A program made the translations under genes and the position numbers. Below, piece after piece: positions 18,436 through 26,832 of a stretch of 54,654 nucleotides of DNA; position 1 is the first letter of the stretch, and each line of letters starts with the position of its first letter. Below the pieces are notes generated by a model, which was given only the letters and a program-made list of their open reading frames with translations, was not told where the DNA came from and ran no database searches. The stretch spans positions 1 through 54,654 of the forward strand of contig JAFMCG010000002.1 in assembly GCA_017857895.1 (NCBI GenBank), given 5' to 3'. This stretch comes from Burkholderiaceae bacterium. GTDB taxonomy: Bacteria; Pseudomonadota; Gammaproteobacteria; Burkholderiales; Burkholderiaceae_B.

Positions 18436-19113
18436 ATGACCGTTAGAACAAAGTCAATCACTGGCATTCGTCGTCGACAAGGTCTCCTGGATCGTATGGT
18501 GGGCGAAGTCGCGGTCGCCGTTCGAGTCTTGTCAGGCGTTGCCACCGCTTCGCGAGCCTATCCGCCAGGACGGCAGATTGAGCCGGGTGAGGAAACCATG
18601 CCCTTGCCCGAGCAAAGGCATGCGGCTGGGCTGATGCGTGTCAACCACGTGGGCGAAATTTGTGCTCAAGCGCTCTACAGAGGGCAGGCTTTGGCGGGTG
18701 TTCGAGATGAGACTCGGGCGTTATTGCGCGAAGCGGCACACGAAGAGGTCGATCATTTGGTTTGGTGTTCGCAACGCTTACAAGAGCTCAGCAGTCGTCC
18801 CAGCCTGCTGAACCCGATCTGGTATTTGGGTTCGTTTACGCTTGGTGCTTTGGCCAGCCGCGCAGGCGAGCGCTACAACCTGGGCTTTATGGCTGAAACC
18901 GAGCGGCAAGTCGAAGCCCACCTGGCGCAGCACCTCAAAACTTTGCCAGCTAGCGACGAACGCTCCCGCCAAGTGGTGGTTCAGATGCGTGATGATGAGA
19001 TCCGGCATCGCAAGAGTGCACAGCAGCATGGCGCTGTATCTTTGCCAACCCCGATACCCGCCGTCATGACGTTTGTGTCTAAAGTTATGACTAAAAGTGC
19101 TTATCGAATTTAA
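18436..19113 (+). CDS. coq7: ubiquinone biosynthesis hydroxylase Coq7
   Basis: Di-iron monooxygenase that hydroxylates the demethoxyubiquinone ring in the penultimate steps of ubiquinone synthesis, 225 residues, membrane-associated. Carboxylate/histidine iron ligands are seen in MRVNHVGEICAQALYRGQ, EAAHEEVDHLVWC, and, in the second half, ETERQVEAHL and RDDEIRHRKSA. The basic N-terminal 45 residues precede the conserved core (LPEQRHAAGLMRVNH). GGAGAT precedes ATG 18436. It is followed by a 382-base gap. Confidence 0.94.
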   Translation: MTVRTKSITGIRRRQGLLDRMVGEVAVAVRVLSGVATASRAYPPGRQIEPGEETMPLPEQRHAAGLMRVNHVGEICAQALYRGQALAGVRDETRALLREAAHEEVDHLVWCSQRLQELSSRPSLLNPIWYLGSFTLGALASRAGERYNLGFMAETERQVEAHLAQHLKTLPASDERSRQVVVQMRDDEIRHRKSAQQHGAVSLPTPIPAVMTFVSKVMTKSAYRI

Positions 19114-19155
19114 TGGTTGATGCGTTGGTTGATAGGCTCAAATCGACTTGATTCG

Positions 19156-19225
19156 TGTTGCGATGCAACAATTATTTTCTCTGCCATAGGAGAAAATTGT
19201 CAAAATTCTGCCTTGCATTGCAACA
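19156..19225. promoter_or_regulatory. paired GTTGCRATGCAA-type dyads, operator-like
   Basis: GTTGCGATGCAAC (19157-19169) and CTTGCATTGCAAC (19212-19224) are two near-copies of one palindromic motif in inverted order (the second reads GTTGCAATGCAAG on the minus strand). Between them ACAA-TTTTCTC / GAGAAAA-TTGT forms another dyad. The second copy covers the -35 box of the candidate promoter. The TGC-N3-GCA core resembles operators reported for PhaR-type polyhydroxybutyrate regulators; that link is only a resemblance. Confidence 0.45.
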
Positions 19226-19241
19226 TAATTTTGGTTATAGT
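19213..19241 (+). promoter_or_regulatory. candidate sigma-70 promoter for a small RNA
   Basis: TTGCAT (19213-19218), a 17-base spacer and TATAGT (19236-19241, five of six consensus bases). The -35 box lies inside a dyad (19212-19224), which would allow repression. The expected start is near 19248, giving a transcript of about 245 bases up to the terminator. Confidence 0.4.
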
Positions 19242-19247
19242 TGATTC

Positions 19248-19492
19248 ACGCGTGATGACTATCTGTTCAGTTGCTGTTAATACGATTTTAAAAGCCTGTT
19301 TTTTGCTAGGGTTTTTACCAAGCAAAACTTGATGTTTTAATCCCTCGGTGTCTATTTCTTACAAACCGGGTGCGGTGTTTCAGTTCAGTAACAAGATCGC
19401 AAGCCCGAAAGTCAACTCGGCAAGATTGTCTCCTCCACCCTCCTCCTTTGGTGGATTTGACCCAAAACCTCAGGGTTTTGGGTCTTTTTTTT
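19248..19492 (+). ncRNA. candidate small RNA with CCUCC-loop hairpin
   Basis: The span from the predicted start (about 19248) to the end of the T-run (19492) has no credible CDS but has RNA-like structure. The hairpin TCCACC/GGTGGA (19434-19439 with 19450-19455) exposes a loop of CTCCTCCTTT, and a further CCTCC lies just before it (19432-19436). CCUCC is the anti-Shine-Dalgarno sequence. Alphaproteobacterial 'cuckoo' small RNAs present the same motif in hairpin loops. Family membership is inference; the 5' end is a guess. Confidence 0.4.
19459..19492 (+). terminator. strong intrinsic terminator
   Basis: GACCCAAAAC (19459-19468) pairs perfectly with GTTTTGGGTC (19475-19484). A further C-G pair closes the loop, and eight T residues follow (19485-19492). 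It points in the plus direction, 345 bases after coq7, and ends the candidate small RNA. It stops just before the convergent pgi gene. Confidence 0.85.
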
Positions 19493-19495
19493 GGT

Positions 19496-21046
19496 TTAGC
19501 GCAGTTGCTCGTTTAACGTCGACATCCAGAACTGTGTTGAAGCGTCAAATTCGCTGAGGTCAGATGCGTTTGTGATCAATTGGCGCGCCAGTGTTTTGCC
19601 AAACTCTACCCCCCACTGGTCAAATGGGTTGATGCCCCACAAGACTGCTGCCGTGAACACCTTGTGCTCGTAAAGCGCGAGCAAGGCCCCGAGTCGGTGG
19701 GCATCGAGCCTGGGCAAAACAATTAAAGTCGAAGGCCTAAGCCCTGGATGTACACAGTGATTGGCCAGTGCATCGGCTTGCTCCTGCGACATGCCCTTGG
19801 CCACCAGAGCATCGAAGGCTTGCTTCTTGCTCTTGCCTTGCCATAGCGCAGCCCGTTGTGCCAAGCAGTTGGTGAACAATTGTCGGTGGTGGTTGGCGCT
19901 TGGATGGTCTGGCTCAAGGCATGCGATGAAATCGACAGGTGCGCCTTCTTGCCCTTGATGTAACCACTGAAAGAAGGTGTGCTGGCTGTCTGTGCCTGGC
20001 ATACCCCATGTGGCAGGACTCACGTTGACACCGAGTGGCTCGCCATTTTGCGTCACGCCTTTGCCCAAAGACTCCATTTGAAGTTGTTGCAACCACGGTA
20101 CAAAGTCAGTCAGCCGAGCATCGTATGGACAAATGACCTCAGAATGAAACCCCAACACGCTGGAGTTGGCGACGCTTGATAACGCCATCTGAATGGGTGC
20201 ATTTGTTTCAGGGGGGGCGGTTAAAAAGTGCTCATCCATGGCACGTGCGCTGGCGAGCATCGCCATGAAAGTTTGCCAGCCCAACCCAAGCGCGATGGTC
20301 AAGCCAATAGAAGACCAAACAGAGTAGCGCCCACCCACCCAATCCCAAAAAGCAAAGGTCCGTTCTGGCGCCACTCCAAAGGCTTGAGCAGCTTGGGGAT
20401 TGGCAGTCAAGGCCACCGTGTGTGCCAAAGGGTCCAAGACGCCGCCACGCTTCATCCAGTCTAAGGCAAATTGCGCATTGGTGATGGACTCAATCGTGGT
20501 GAATGATTTTGAAGCGATCACCAACAGGGTGTCCTTGGCATCCAAACCTTCTAAGGCATTGGTGATGGCGTGCGCATCGATGTTGGCGGCAAAACGCAAT
20601 TCACGCCGTGTACCAATACCACGCAATGCTTGCCAAACCATCCGTGGACCCCAGTCGCTGCCGCCGATACCAAGGTGGACAATGTTCTGGTAGCGGTTGG
20701 CTGCATTGGTTTGCTCAACGAACTCACCCATGCGCGCAAGCGAAGAGGAAACGGTTTGTGCCACAGCCTCTGGGGCCTGACTGCCCCGCAATGCGGTGTG
20801 CAACGCGGCGCGTTGTTCGCTCGCGTTAACAGGGTGGCCATCAAACAAATGGGCGCGTGCGCGCTCAAAACCCGCTACTTTAAGAAGAGCCTGCGCATTG
20901 ACTTCAAAATCAGCCGAGTGGCGTTGCGTACTCAAATCAATAGACAATCCCGCGGCTTTGATTAGCCGGATGGCGGCTGGGTCCGGCCGGGCTTGGCGCA
21001 CCGCTTCACAAAAGTCGCGCCAGGGTGCCAATTTTTCTAGATGCAA
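19496..21046 (-). CDS. pgi: glucose-6-phosphate isomerase
   Basis: Interconverts glucose-6-phosphate and fructose-6-phosphate, 516 residues, slightly shorter than the E. coli enzyme. Motifs are the phosphate-binding loop LGIGGSDWGPRMV (about 125-137), VIASKSFTTIESITNA, and the C-terminal NPFDQWGVEFGK. It lies 12 bases after the phosphohexomutase gene on the same strand, so the two hexose-phosphate enzymes form an operon. That may supply glucose-1-phosphate and UDP-glucose for glycan synthesis. Confidence 0.96.
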   Translation of the reverse strand: MHLEKLAPWRDFCEAVRQARPDPAAIRLIKAAGLSIDLSTQRHSADFEVNAQALLKVAGFERARAHLFDGHPVNASEQRAALHTALRGSQAPEAVAQTVSSSLARMGEFVEQTNAANRYQNIVHLGIGGSDWGPRMVWQALRGIGTRRELRFAANIDAHAITNALEGLDAKDTLLVIASKSFTTIESITNAQFALDWMKRGGVLDPLAHTVALTANPQAAQAFGVAPERTFAFWDWVGGRYSVWSSIGLTIALGLGWQTFMAMLASARAMDEHFLTAPPETNAPIQMALSSVANSSVLGFHSEVICPYDARLTDFVPWLQQLQMESLGKGVTQNGEPLGVNVSPATWGMPGTDSQHTFFQWLHQGQEGAPVDFIACLEPDHPSANHHRQLFTNCLAQRAALWQGKSKKQAFDALVAKGMSQEQADALANHCVHPGLRPSTLIVLPRLDAHRLGALLALYEHKVFTAAVLWGINPFDQWGVEFGKTLARQLITNASDLSEFDASTQFWMSTLNEQLR

Positions 21047-21058
21047 GGTTAACCTCGA

Positions 21059-22456
21059 TTAAAACGGTAAGCGGATATCACTTTTTATGGCCAGCAACTG
21101 CTGGCGAAACTGTGTTTGGATGCGTTCGAGTGCCATGGGTGTGTCGCCCTCGAAACGCAGCACCACCACAGGCGTGGTGTTTGAGGGGCGAGCCAACCCA
21201 AACCCATCGGCATATTCAACGCGTACGCCATCAATGGTGCTGATTTGGGTTGCGCCTTTAAAAACGCCTTTTTCCTGCAAGGCATCAATCAAAGTAAAGG
21301 GCTCGCCTTCTGCCATTTCGATTTTGAGTTCAGGCGTTGAAAAAGCCGTTGGTAAGGACTCAAGCACAGCAGACGGGTTGGCATCACGCGATAGGATTTC
21401 TAGCAAGCGTGCGCCGGTGTAAAGACCGTCGTCAAAGCCAAACCAGCGTTCCTTAAAAAAGATGTGTCCACTCATTTCGCCCGCTAAGGGTGCGCCCGTC
21501 TCAGCCAGTTTTGCTTTGACCAACGAGTGTCCTGTGCGGCACATCAGTGGTTCACCACCGGCTGCCGTGATGGCTTGGCTGAGTTGGCGACTACACTTCA
21601 CGTCAAACAGAATTTGGCTTTTGGGTAAACGCATCAAGATGTCGCGGGCAAACAAAATCATTTGCCGATCGGGCCAGATGATTTCGCCCGAACGGGTCAC
21701 CACGCCTAAGCGGTCACCGTCGCCATCAAAGGCTAGGCCGATTTCGCAATCTGTTTCTTTTAAAGCGGCAATCAGGTCTTGCAAGTTTTTGGGGTCAGCG
21801 GGATCCGGATGGTGATTGGGAAACCGGCCATCCACCTCACAAAAGAGCTCATGAACTTCACAGCCTAGCGCCTTAAACAATGCTGGCGCGATGACACCAG
21901 CCACGCCATTGCCACAGTCAATGGCGATTTTCATGGGGCGTTTAAGGACAACATCGGCTGTGATTCGAGTGATGTAATCATCGACAACGTTGATCGATTG
22001 CCCCTCACCGCGTTTGGAGGCAATGGCCTTGGGTCGCATCATTTCAGTGCGCAGCGAGGTGATGTCATCGCCGTAAAGTGCGCTACCGGCCATCATCATT
22101 TTGAAGCCGTTGTACTGGGGTGGATTATGGCTGCCAGTGATGGCAATGCCCGATCCTGTGCCCAGTGTGTGCGCTGCGAAATAAACCAAGGGTGTGGGTA
22201 CCATACCGATGTTTAGCGTGTTGATGCCACCATCGTGGATGCCATCGGCAAGCGCCTGCGACAACTCGGGGCTGCTCAGACGGCCATCATACCCAATGAC
22301 CAAGGCGGAAATGCCTGCCTCGCTCGCTCTTGCGGCCATGCTACGACCGAGTAAGGTGGCGAAGTTCGCATTCAGCGCCCCAGGTACCTCACCACGGATG
22401 TCATACGCTTTGAAGGCATGTAAGGGCAGCTCAGTGGTTGGCATGATTGTTTCCAA
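21059..22456 (-). CDS. phosphomannomutase/phosphoglucomutase
   Basis: Alpha-D-phosphohexomutase of the AlgC/ManB type, 465 residues, interconverting hexose 6- and 1-phosphates. The four-domain signatures are present: YDIRGEVP at the N-terminus, the phosphoserine loop TGSHNPPQYNG (about residue 107), the metal loop DGDGDRLGV (about 246), and the sugar-specificity loop GEMSGHIFF (about 328). It could be called algC or manB; substrate preference cannot be told from the sequence. It is upstream of pgi in one operon. Confidence 0.92.
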   Translation of the reverse strand: METIMPTTELPLHAFKAYDIRGEVPGALNANFATLLGRSMAARASEAGISALVIGYDGRLSSPELSQALADGIHDGGINTLNIGMVPTPLVYFAAHTLGTGSGIAITGSHNPPQYNGFKMMMAGSALYGDDITSLRTEMMRPKAIASKRGEGQSINVVDDYITRITADVVLKRPMKIAIDCGNGVAGVIAPALFKALGCEVHELFCEVDGRFPNHHPDPADPKNLQDLIAALKETDCEIGLAFDGDGDRLGVVTRSGEIIWPDRQMILFARDILMRLPKSQILFDVKCSRQLSQAITAAGGEPLMCRTGHSLVKAKLAETGAPLAGEMSGHIFFKERWFGFDDGLYTGARLLEILSRDANPSAVLESLPTAFSTPELKIEMAEGEPFTLIDALQEKGVFKGATQISTIDGVRVEYADGFGLARPSNTTPVVVLRFEGDTPMALERIQTQFRQQLLAIKSDIRLPF

Positions 22457-22524
22457 GGTTTGGGCGAGTAAAAGAAGGCGTGCACTAAGAAAAACTGGGA
22501 CTATTATCGCAAATTTGAGGGCTC

Positions 22525-22548
22525 AACCCGAACCGTGCGGGTTTTTTT
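22525..22548 (+). terminator. orphan intrinsic terminator in a divergent region
   Basis: AACCCG (22525-22530) pairs with CGGGTT (22538-22543) and runs into a T-tract ending at 22548. It points in the plus direction although no plus-strand gene ends nearby; the previous gene is on the minus strand. It may end a short transcript, or shield the promoter that begins within its T-tract. Confidence 0.55.
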
Positions 22549-22575
22549 GTTGTTGGTTAGGCAGCACCGTAGAAT
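22547..22575 (+). promoter_or_regulatory. candidate sigma-70 promoter of the GlcD-like gene
   Basis: TTGTTG (22547-22552), 17-base spacer, TAGAAT (22570-22575, five of six). The predicted start near 22582 leaves a leader of about 50 bases before ATG 22633. The -35 box overlaps the end of the preceding T-tract. Confidence 0.5.
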
Positions 22576-22632
22576 AAGGCTTAAATAATGCGTTGCTTCA
22601 GACGCGGGCATCACAGGGACAGGAGACGGGAA

Positions 22633-24042
22633 ATGCTAGAGAAGTTAATCGAGATTGTTGGCGCATCACATGTGTTGACGGGTGAACAAGCTCAGCCCTA
22701 CCTCGTTGATTGGCGTGGCCGTTACAAAGGCGCTGCGCGAGCTGTGGTGCGCCCGGGGACAACCGATGAAGTCGCCGCGGTGGTGAAGTGTTGCGTGGCT
22801 CACCAAGTGCCGATTGTGACGGTTGGCGGTAACACCGGACTCTGTGGTGGGGCCACACCTGATGATTCAGGAACCGCAGTGGTACTGGCGACGAGCCGAT
22901 TGAATCGCATTCGTGCCATTGACACGGATAATGACACCATGACCGTCGAGGCGGGTTGTGTACTACAAATGCTTCAAGAAGCCGCACAAAAAGCAGACCG
23001 ATTGTTTCCTTTGAGTCTGGCCGCTGAGGGCAGTTGCACCATTGGTGGCAACTTGGCCACCAATGCTGGTGGTACCCAAGTGCTGCGCTACGGCAATACC
23101 CGTGAGCTCGCCTTAGGCCTTGAAGTGGTGACCGCCGAGGGTGAAATCTGGGATGGTTTGCGTGGCCTGCGCAAGGACAACACCGGTTACGACTTGCGTG
23201 ACCTCTTTATTGGAAGTGAGGGCACACTGGGCGTCATCACCGCGGTGACCTTAAAGTTGTATCCCTTGCCCGTGGCGCAACGAACCGCCATGCTTGCGTT
23301 GAATTCATTGGAAGATGCCGTGACGTTTTTGTCAAAAGCGCGCGCAGGATTTGGCGCGTCGCTGACGGGATTTGAAGTCATGGCCGGCCCAGTGCTGCAG
23401 GCTGTGGTGCGGTTGTTTGATCAACAACGCATTCCGTTTGAGGGCGAGTCAGCGCAGTCGCCTTGGTTTGCGTTGCTAGAGCTGTCAGACAGCGAAAGCG
23501 CTGAGCACGCCCAGGCACGGTTTGAAGAGGTCTTGGGTCAAGCCATTGAGGACGGTCTGGTGCAAGACGCCGCGATTGCTCAAAATGTCACGCAAAGCAA
23601 AGCTTTTTGGCATTTGCGTGAAAGTATCCCGTTAGCTGAGGCCGAGCTCGGTAAAAGCATTAAGCACGATGTGTCGATCCCGATCTCGCGCATTGCTGAG
23701 TTTGTACAAGTCACGAACGCTGCGATTCAAGCCGATTATCCAGGGGTCCACAATGTCGTGTTTGGTCACTTGGGTGACGGTAATTTGCACTACAACGTGG
23801 CGCCTGCTCAAGGACAACCACAAGAGGTATTGTTGGCTCTGCAAGACAAAATCTATGCGCTCGTGCACGACAGCGTGGCCGCCTTCAATGGGTCAATTAG
23901 TGCCGAGCATGGCATTGGGCAACTCAAGCGTGATGAAATGCCGCGTTACAAATCTGCTGTTGAACTCGGTCTGATGCGCAACATTAAGAACGCACTAGAT
24001 CCCAAAGGCCTACTCAATCCAGGCAAGGTGCTGAGCGTTTGA
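22633..24042 (+). CDS. FAD-linked 2-hydroxyacid dehydrogenase (GlcD/D2HGDH-like)
   Basis: VAO-type flavoprotein, 469 residues. The FAD-binding PCMH domain shows VTVGGNTGLCGGATP and the pyrophosphate loop SLAAEGSCTIGGNLATNAGG. The C-terminal substrate domain has VFGHLGDGNLHYNV with conserved histidines and the terminal EHGIGQLKRDEMPRYK. Likely substrates are D-lactate, glycolate or D-2-hydroxyglutarate; the sequence does not decide. The frame is open to 22588, but ATG 22633 with GGAGACGGG just upstream is the better start. Its last 29 bases overlap the 3' end of mutM on the other strand. Confidence 0.9.
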   Translation: MLEKLIEIVGASHVLTGEQAQPYLVDWRGRYKGAARAVVRPGTTDEVAAVVKCCVAHQVPIVTVGGNTGLCGGATPDDSGTAVVLATSRLNRIRAIDTDNDTMTVEAGCVLQMLQEAAQKADRLFPLSLAAEGSCTIGGNLATNAGGTQVLRYGNTRELALGLEVVTAEGEIWDGLRGLRKDNTGYDLRDLFIGSEGTLGVITAVTLKLYPLPVAQRTAMLALNSLEDAVTFLSKARAGFGASLTGFEVMAGPVLQAVVRLFDQQRIPFEGESAQSPWFALLELSDSESAEHAQARFEEVLGQAIEDGLVQDAAIAQNVTQSKAFWHLRESIPLAEAELGKSIKHDVSIPISRIAEFVQVTNAAIQADYPGVHNVVFGHLGDGNLHYNVAPAQGQPQEVLLALQDKIYALVHDSVAAFNGSISAEHGIGQLKRDEMPRYKSAVELGLMRNIKNALDPKGLLNPGKVLSV

Positions 24043-24892
24043 GTTTTGCGGTTGATCTTCGTGGCCGTTGGCAACGCGGGCAAAAGTAAGTTGCCCGTTG
24101 GCCTTGAACAATGCGTTTGATTTTGGTGTCACAAACACGACAGGGCTGACCGTTTTTTTCGTAGACCGCGGCGTAAAGTTCGAAATAAGCCCCGGGTTCG
24201 CCGGTGGCATCGACATAGTCGCGCAAGGTACTGCCTCCGCTCGCTAGCGCATCGGTCAATGTTTGTACGATCGCGGCCACCAAGCGAACGGCTTGTGCTC
24301 GCGTGACATCTGCGGCTGATTGAGCCGGGTGAATTCGGGCGCGAAACAAGCTTTCAGAGGCGTAAATGTTACCAACACCCACGACCACATGACCGGCCAG
24401 CAGGAGCTGTTTGATCGACATTTTTTTGCCCTTGAGCCCAGCCAGTAGGTAATCCGGGTCAAAGGCTGAATCAAATGGCTCGATACCTAGTTTTGACAAT
24501 AGCGGGTGTGATTGCGCGTCACCAGCCTCGGTTGGATGCCACATGATTGAACCGAACCGGCGCGGATCGTTGTAGCGTAGGCATATGCCCCCGCTAAAAA
24601 CCCATTGCACGTGGTCATGGGTGAGCCACAGGGCATTGGCCGGCACGGCACGGATTGAACCAGACATGCCCAAGTGAACCAAAAGGGTACCGGCTGGGTC
24701 AAAACCCAATAACAAATATTTGCCTCGGCGTTCGCACTTCGCAAGCGTCGTATTGGCAATGGCCTGAGGCAGTGCATTTGAAATCGGCCAACGCAATCGG
24801 CGTTCTCGAACTGTCATGCTGAGCAGTGCTTGCCCCAAGGCAAGCCTTTCAATACCCTTTCGCGTGGTCTCAACTTCAGGTAACTCAGGCAT
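24014..24892 (-). CDS. mutM: formamidopyrimidine-DNA glycosylase
   Basis: Bifunctional glycosylase/AP lyase that removes 8-oxoguanine and FaPy lesions, 292 residues. The catalytic N-terminus MPELPEVETTRKG (Pro-2, Glu-3) is intact, the conserved lysine lies in ERRGKYLLLGF, and the helix-two-turn-helix has VGVGNIYASESLF. The zinc finger is CRVC at about residue 247 with CPRC at about 268. The tail after the finger (RPRRSTAKLKRSAPCLD) is longer than usual, which produces the 29-base convergent overlap with the upstream flavoprotein gene. Confidence 0.96.
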   Translation of the reverse strand: MPELPEVETTRKGIERLALGQALLSMTVRERRLRWPISNALPQAIANTTLAKCERRGKYLLLGFDPAGTLLVHLGMSGSIRAVPANALWLTHDHVQWVFSGGICLRYNDPRRFGSIMWHPTEAGDAQSHPLLSKLGIEPFDSAFDPDYLLAGLKGKKMSIKQLLLAGHVVVGVGNIYASESLFRARIHPAQSAADVTRAQAVRLVAAIVQTLTDALASGGSTLRDYVDATGEPGAYFELYAAVYEKNGQPCRVCDTKIKRIVQGQRATYFCPRCQRPRRSTAKLKRSAPCLD

Positions 24893-24999
24893 GTTGGGGT
24901 GCTAAGATGAAGTCTAAATTCACAGTGCCTATTTTGCCATCAATGCGATATCCTCGTGTGCAGAAACGTTTAGGGGTAAGAGAGTTGAGCAAGGCTTCG

Positions 25000-26832
25000 A
25001 TGTGGCCAAACCGGATCAAACTGGCATCCACCGCCTTAATTTTGGCGTTGACCGGGGTTGCATGCGCGCAACCGGTGGCACCGCTGCAGCCGATCGCGCC
25101 CCAAAAAAACCGAGCGCAAGCCCCGACTGAACCAGCCCAACCCCCCAAAGTCCGCCCTGCAGTGGTGACGCTGCGGGCCGGTGAGTTGCCTCATGTGCGC
25201 ATGACCGCTGACTTGCTCTACAAGATCCTCGCGGCTGAAATCGCCGTCCAGCGGGGCGCCATAGCAGCGGCTGCAAACACCACGCTTGAAATCGCACAAG
25301 AGACAGCAGATCCTCGATTGGCTAAACGGGCCGTTGAGTTGTACGCGGCTATGGGCGATGTGACGGGTGCCTTAGAAGGCGCACAGGTTTGGGTTAACAG
25401 TGAACCTCAAAGCCAAGAGGCTCGCTCGACTCAGCTGGCTCTTAGTGCTGCGGCGGGACAAACCGAAGGGTTGGTCACGGCACTCATTGTGGAGGTTAAT
25501 AAAAGCCAAGACACCACCGAGGCGATGGCACGCGCCATTGGCATCTTAAAACGCATGCCCGACCCCGCGCAAGCCCTACAAATTCTTGAGCAAGTGGTCT
25601 CAGGCAGTCAAGCCAAGTCGACGCTGCCAGCGCACATGGCATTGGCGGATGTGGCCAAAGCAGCAGGCAACTATCCACGCGCCCTAAAAGAAGCCCAGGC
25701 GGCCATGGCGTTAAAGCCAAGCTCTGAAGACGCCGCGCTGCGCGTACTTGATTACGGCGTGGCGGTGGACGCAGACCAAGCCATTAAAACGGCGCAAGTC
25801 TTTGCCAGAGCCTACCCCAAATCTCGGCAGTTGCGCCTGATGCTCGCTGGTAAGCTGGCCGATCAAGGCGATGTTCAGGCAGCATTGACTGAACTCAGTT
25901 TGATGTCAGAGCAGTCGCCTGAAGACTTTGATCTCCTCTTTATTCGAGCACAACTCGCTTACCGCGACAATCGCCTGCAACAAGCGCAGCGTTTACTTGA
26001 AGAGTATGTGTCGGTGCAGTCTCAGCGCCAGGCATCAATGGCTTCAGGGGCCACGGATGCAGGAGCTGCGTTGGCCGATGCCTTCACGCTCTTGGCGCGA
26101 ATCGCACAAGATCAAGGCAGTCCAGATCGGGCAGTCGAGTTTTTAGGGCGCATCGATGATCCTGGCGCTCGTTATTCGGCGCGTTTGCGTCAGGCCAGCA
26201 TTCGAGCCGAACAAGGTCGTGTTGATGAGGCTATTCGAATGATTGACGCGCTGCAAGCCGCTGACGAGGACGAGCAGCTGATTGGTGTGCTCACCATGTC
26301 GCAGATATTGCGCCAAGCCAAAAGAAATGAACAAGCCATTGAGCGCCTTGAGAAAGCCAATCAAGCACTGCCAGACTCGGTTGAAATTCAGTACGAATTG
26401 GCCATGCTGCTGGAGCAACAGTCTCGCTTCGACGAAATGGAAACTTACCTGCGTGCGGTTATTGCCCTTGATCTTGGCTACGCCCATGCTTACAACGCGC
26501 TGGGTTACTCCTTGGCCGATCGGGGCCTGCGACTTGGCGAAGCCTACGAGCTTATTGCGCGAGCGCATCAAATCCTTCCAGAAGACCCGTACATCTTGGA
26601 TAGCTTGGGTTGGGTGAAGTTTCGTCAGGGTGAAAACGAAATGGCCGAGCAGTACTTACGTCAGGCCTATGCTTTAAAGCCTGAGGCTGAAATCGCTGCG
26701 CACCTTGGTGAGTTGCTTTGGGTAACCGGTCGACGTGCCGCTGCCCGAGAGATTTGGGCTGAAGGTCTGAAAATCGATGCCACCAATGCCTCACTGGTAA
26801 AAACCTTGAAACGGTTTGGTGTTGAGCCGTGA
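25000..26832 (+). CDS. secreted tetratricopeptide-repeat protein
   Basis: A protein of about 610 residues made almost wholly of TPR helices after a signal peptide (MWPNRIKLASTALILALTG, cleavage near ACAQ). Clear TPR-like units occur late in the chain (AYNALGYSLADRG, YILDSLGWVKFRQGENEMAEQYLRQAY). Such proteins occur between mutM and lolB in many betaproteobacteria; their role is not established, but export and the lolB neighbour suggest envelope work. The frame is open to 24826. ATG 24907 is possible but would put about 30 extra residues before the signal peptide; ATG 25000 has AAGG five bases upstream. Its stop overlaps the lolB start. Confidence 0.85.
   Translation: MWPNRIKLASTALILALTGVACAQPVAPLQPIAPQKNRAQAPTEPAQPPKVRPAVVTLRAGELPHVRMTADLLYKILAAEIAVQRGAIAAAANTTLEIAQETADPRLAKRAVELYAAMGDVTGALEGAQVWVNSEPQSQEARSTQLALSAAAGQTEGLVTALIVEVNKSQDTTEAMARAIGILKRMPDPAQALQILEQVVSGSQAKSTLPAHMALADVAKAAGNYPRALKEAQAAMALKPSSEDAALRVLDYGVAVDADQAIKTAQVFARAYPKSRQLRLMLAGKLADQGDVQAALTELSLMSEQSPEDFDLLFIRAQLAYRDNRLQQAQRLLEEYVSVQSQRQASMASGATDAGAALADAFTLLARIAQDQGSPDRAVEFLGRIDDPGARYSARLRQASIRAEQGRVDEAIRMIDALQAADEDEQLIGVLTMSQILRQAKRNEQAIERLEKANQALPDSVEIQYELAMLLEQQSRFDEMETYLRAVIALDLGYAHAYNALGYSLADRGLRLGEAYELIARAHQILPEDPYILDSLGWVKFRQGENEMAEQYLRQAYALKPEAEIAAHLGELLWVTGRRAAAREIWAEGLKIDATNASLVKTLKRFGVEP

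Larger units (their letters stand above)
19114..19495. other. non-coding region between coq7 and pgi
   Basis: No convincing protein gene is visible. From left to right it contains a pair of dyad motifs around a third hairpin (19156-19225), a plausible sigma-70 promoter (19213-19241), a small hairpin TTGCT/AGCAA (19303-19325), a CCTCC-loop hairpin (19434-19455) and a strong terminator (19459-19492). A reading frame of 25 hydrophobic residues begins at ATG 19255 but has no ribosome site. Taken together it looks like a small RNA locus. Confidence 0.5.

Noticed and set aside
19117-19332. 71-codon frame immediately after coq7
   Set aside because: It runs through the palindromes and the predicted promoter, and has no ribosome site or family resemblance.
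19348-19557. 69-codon frame between coq7 and pgi
   Set aside because: It crosses the strong terminator and runs into the antisense of pgi, and has no ribosome site; the structured RNA reading explains the region better.
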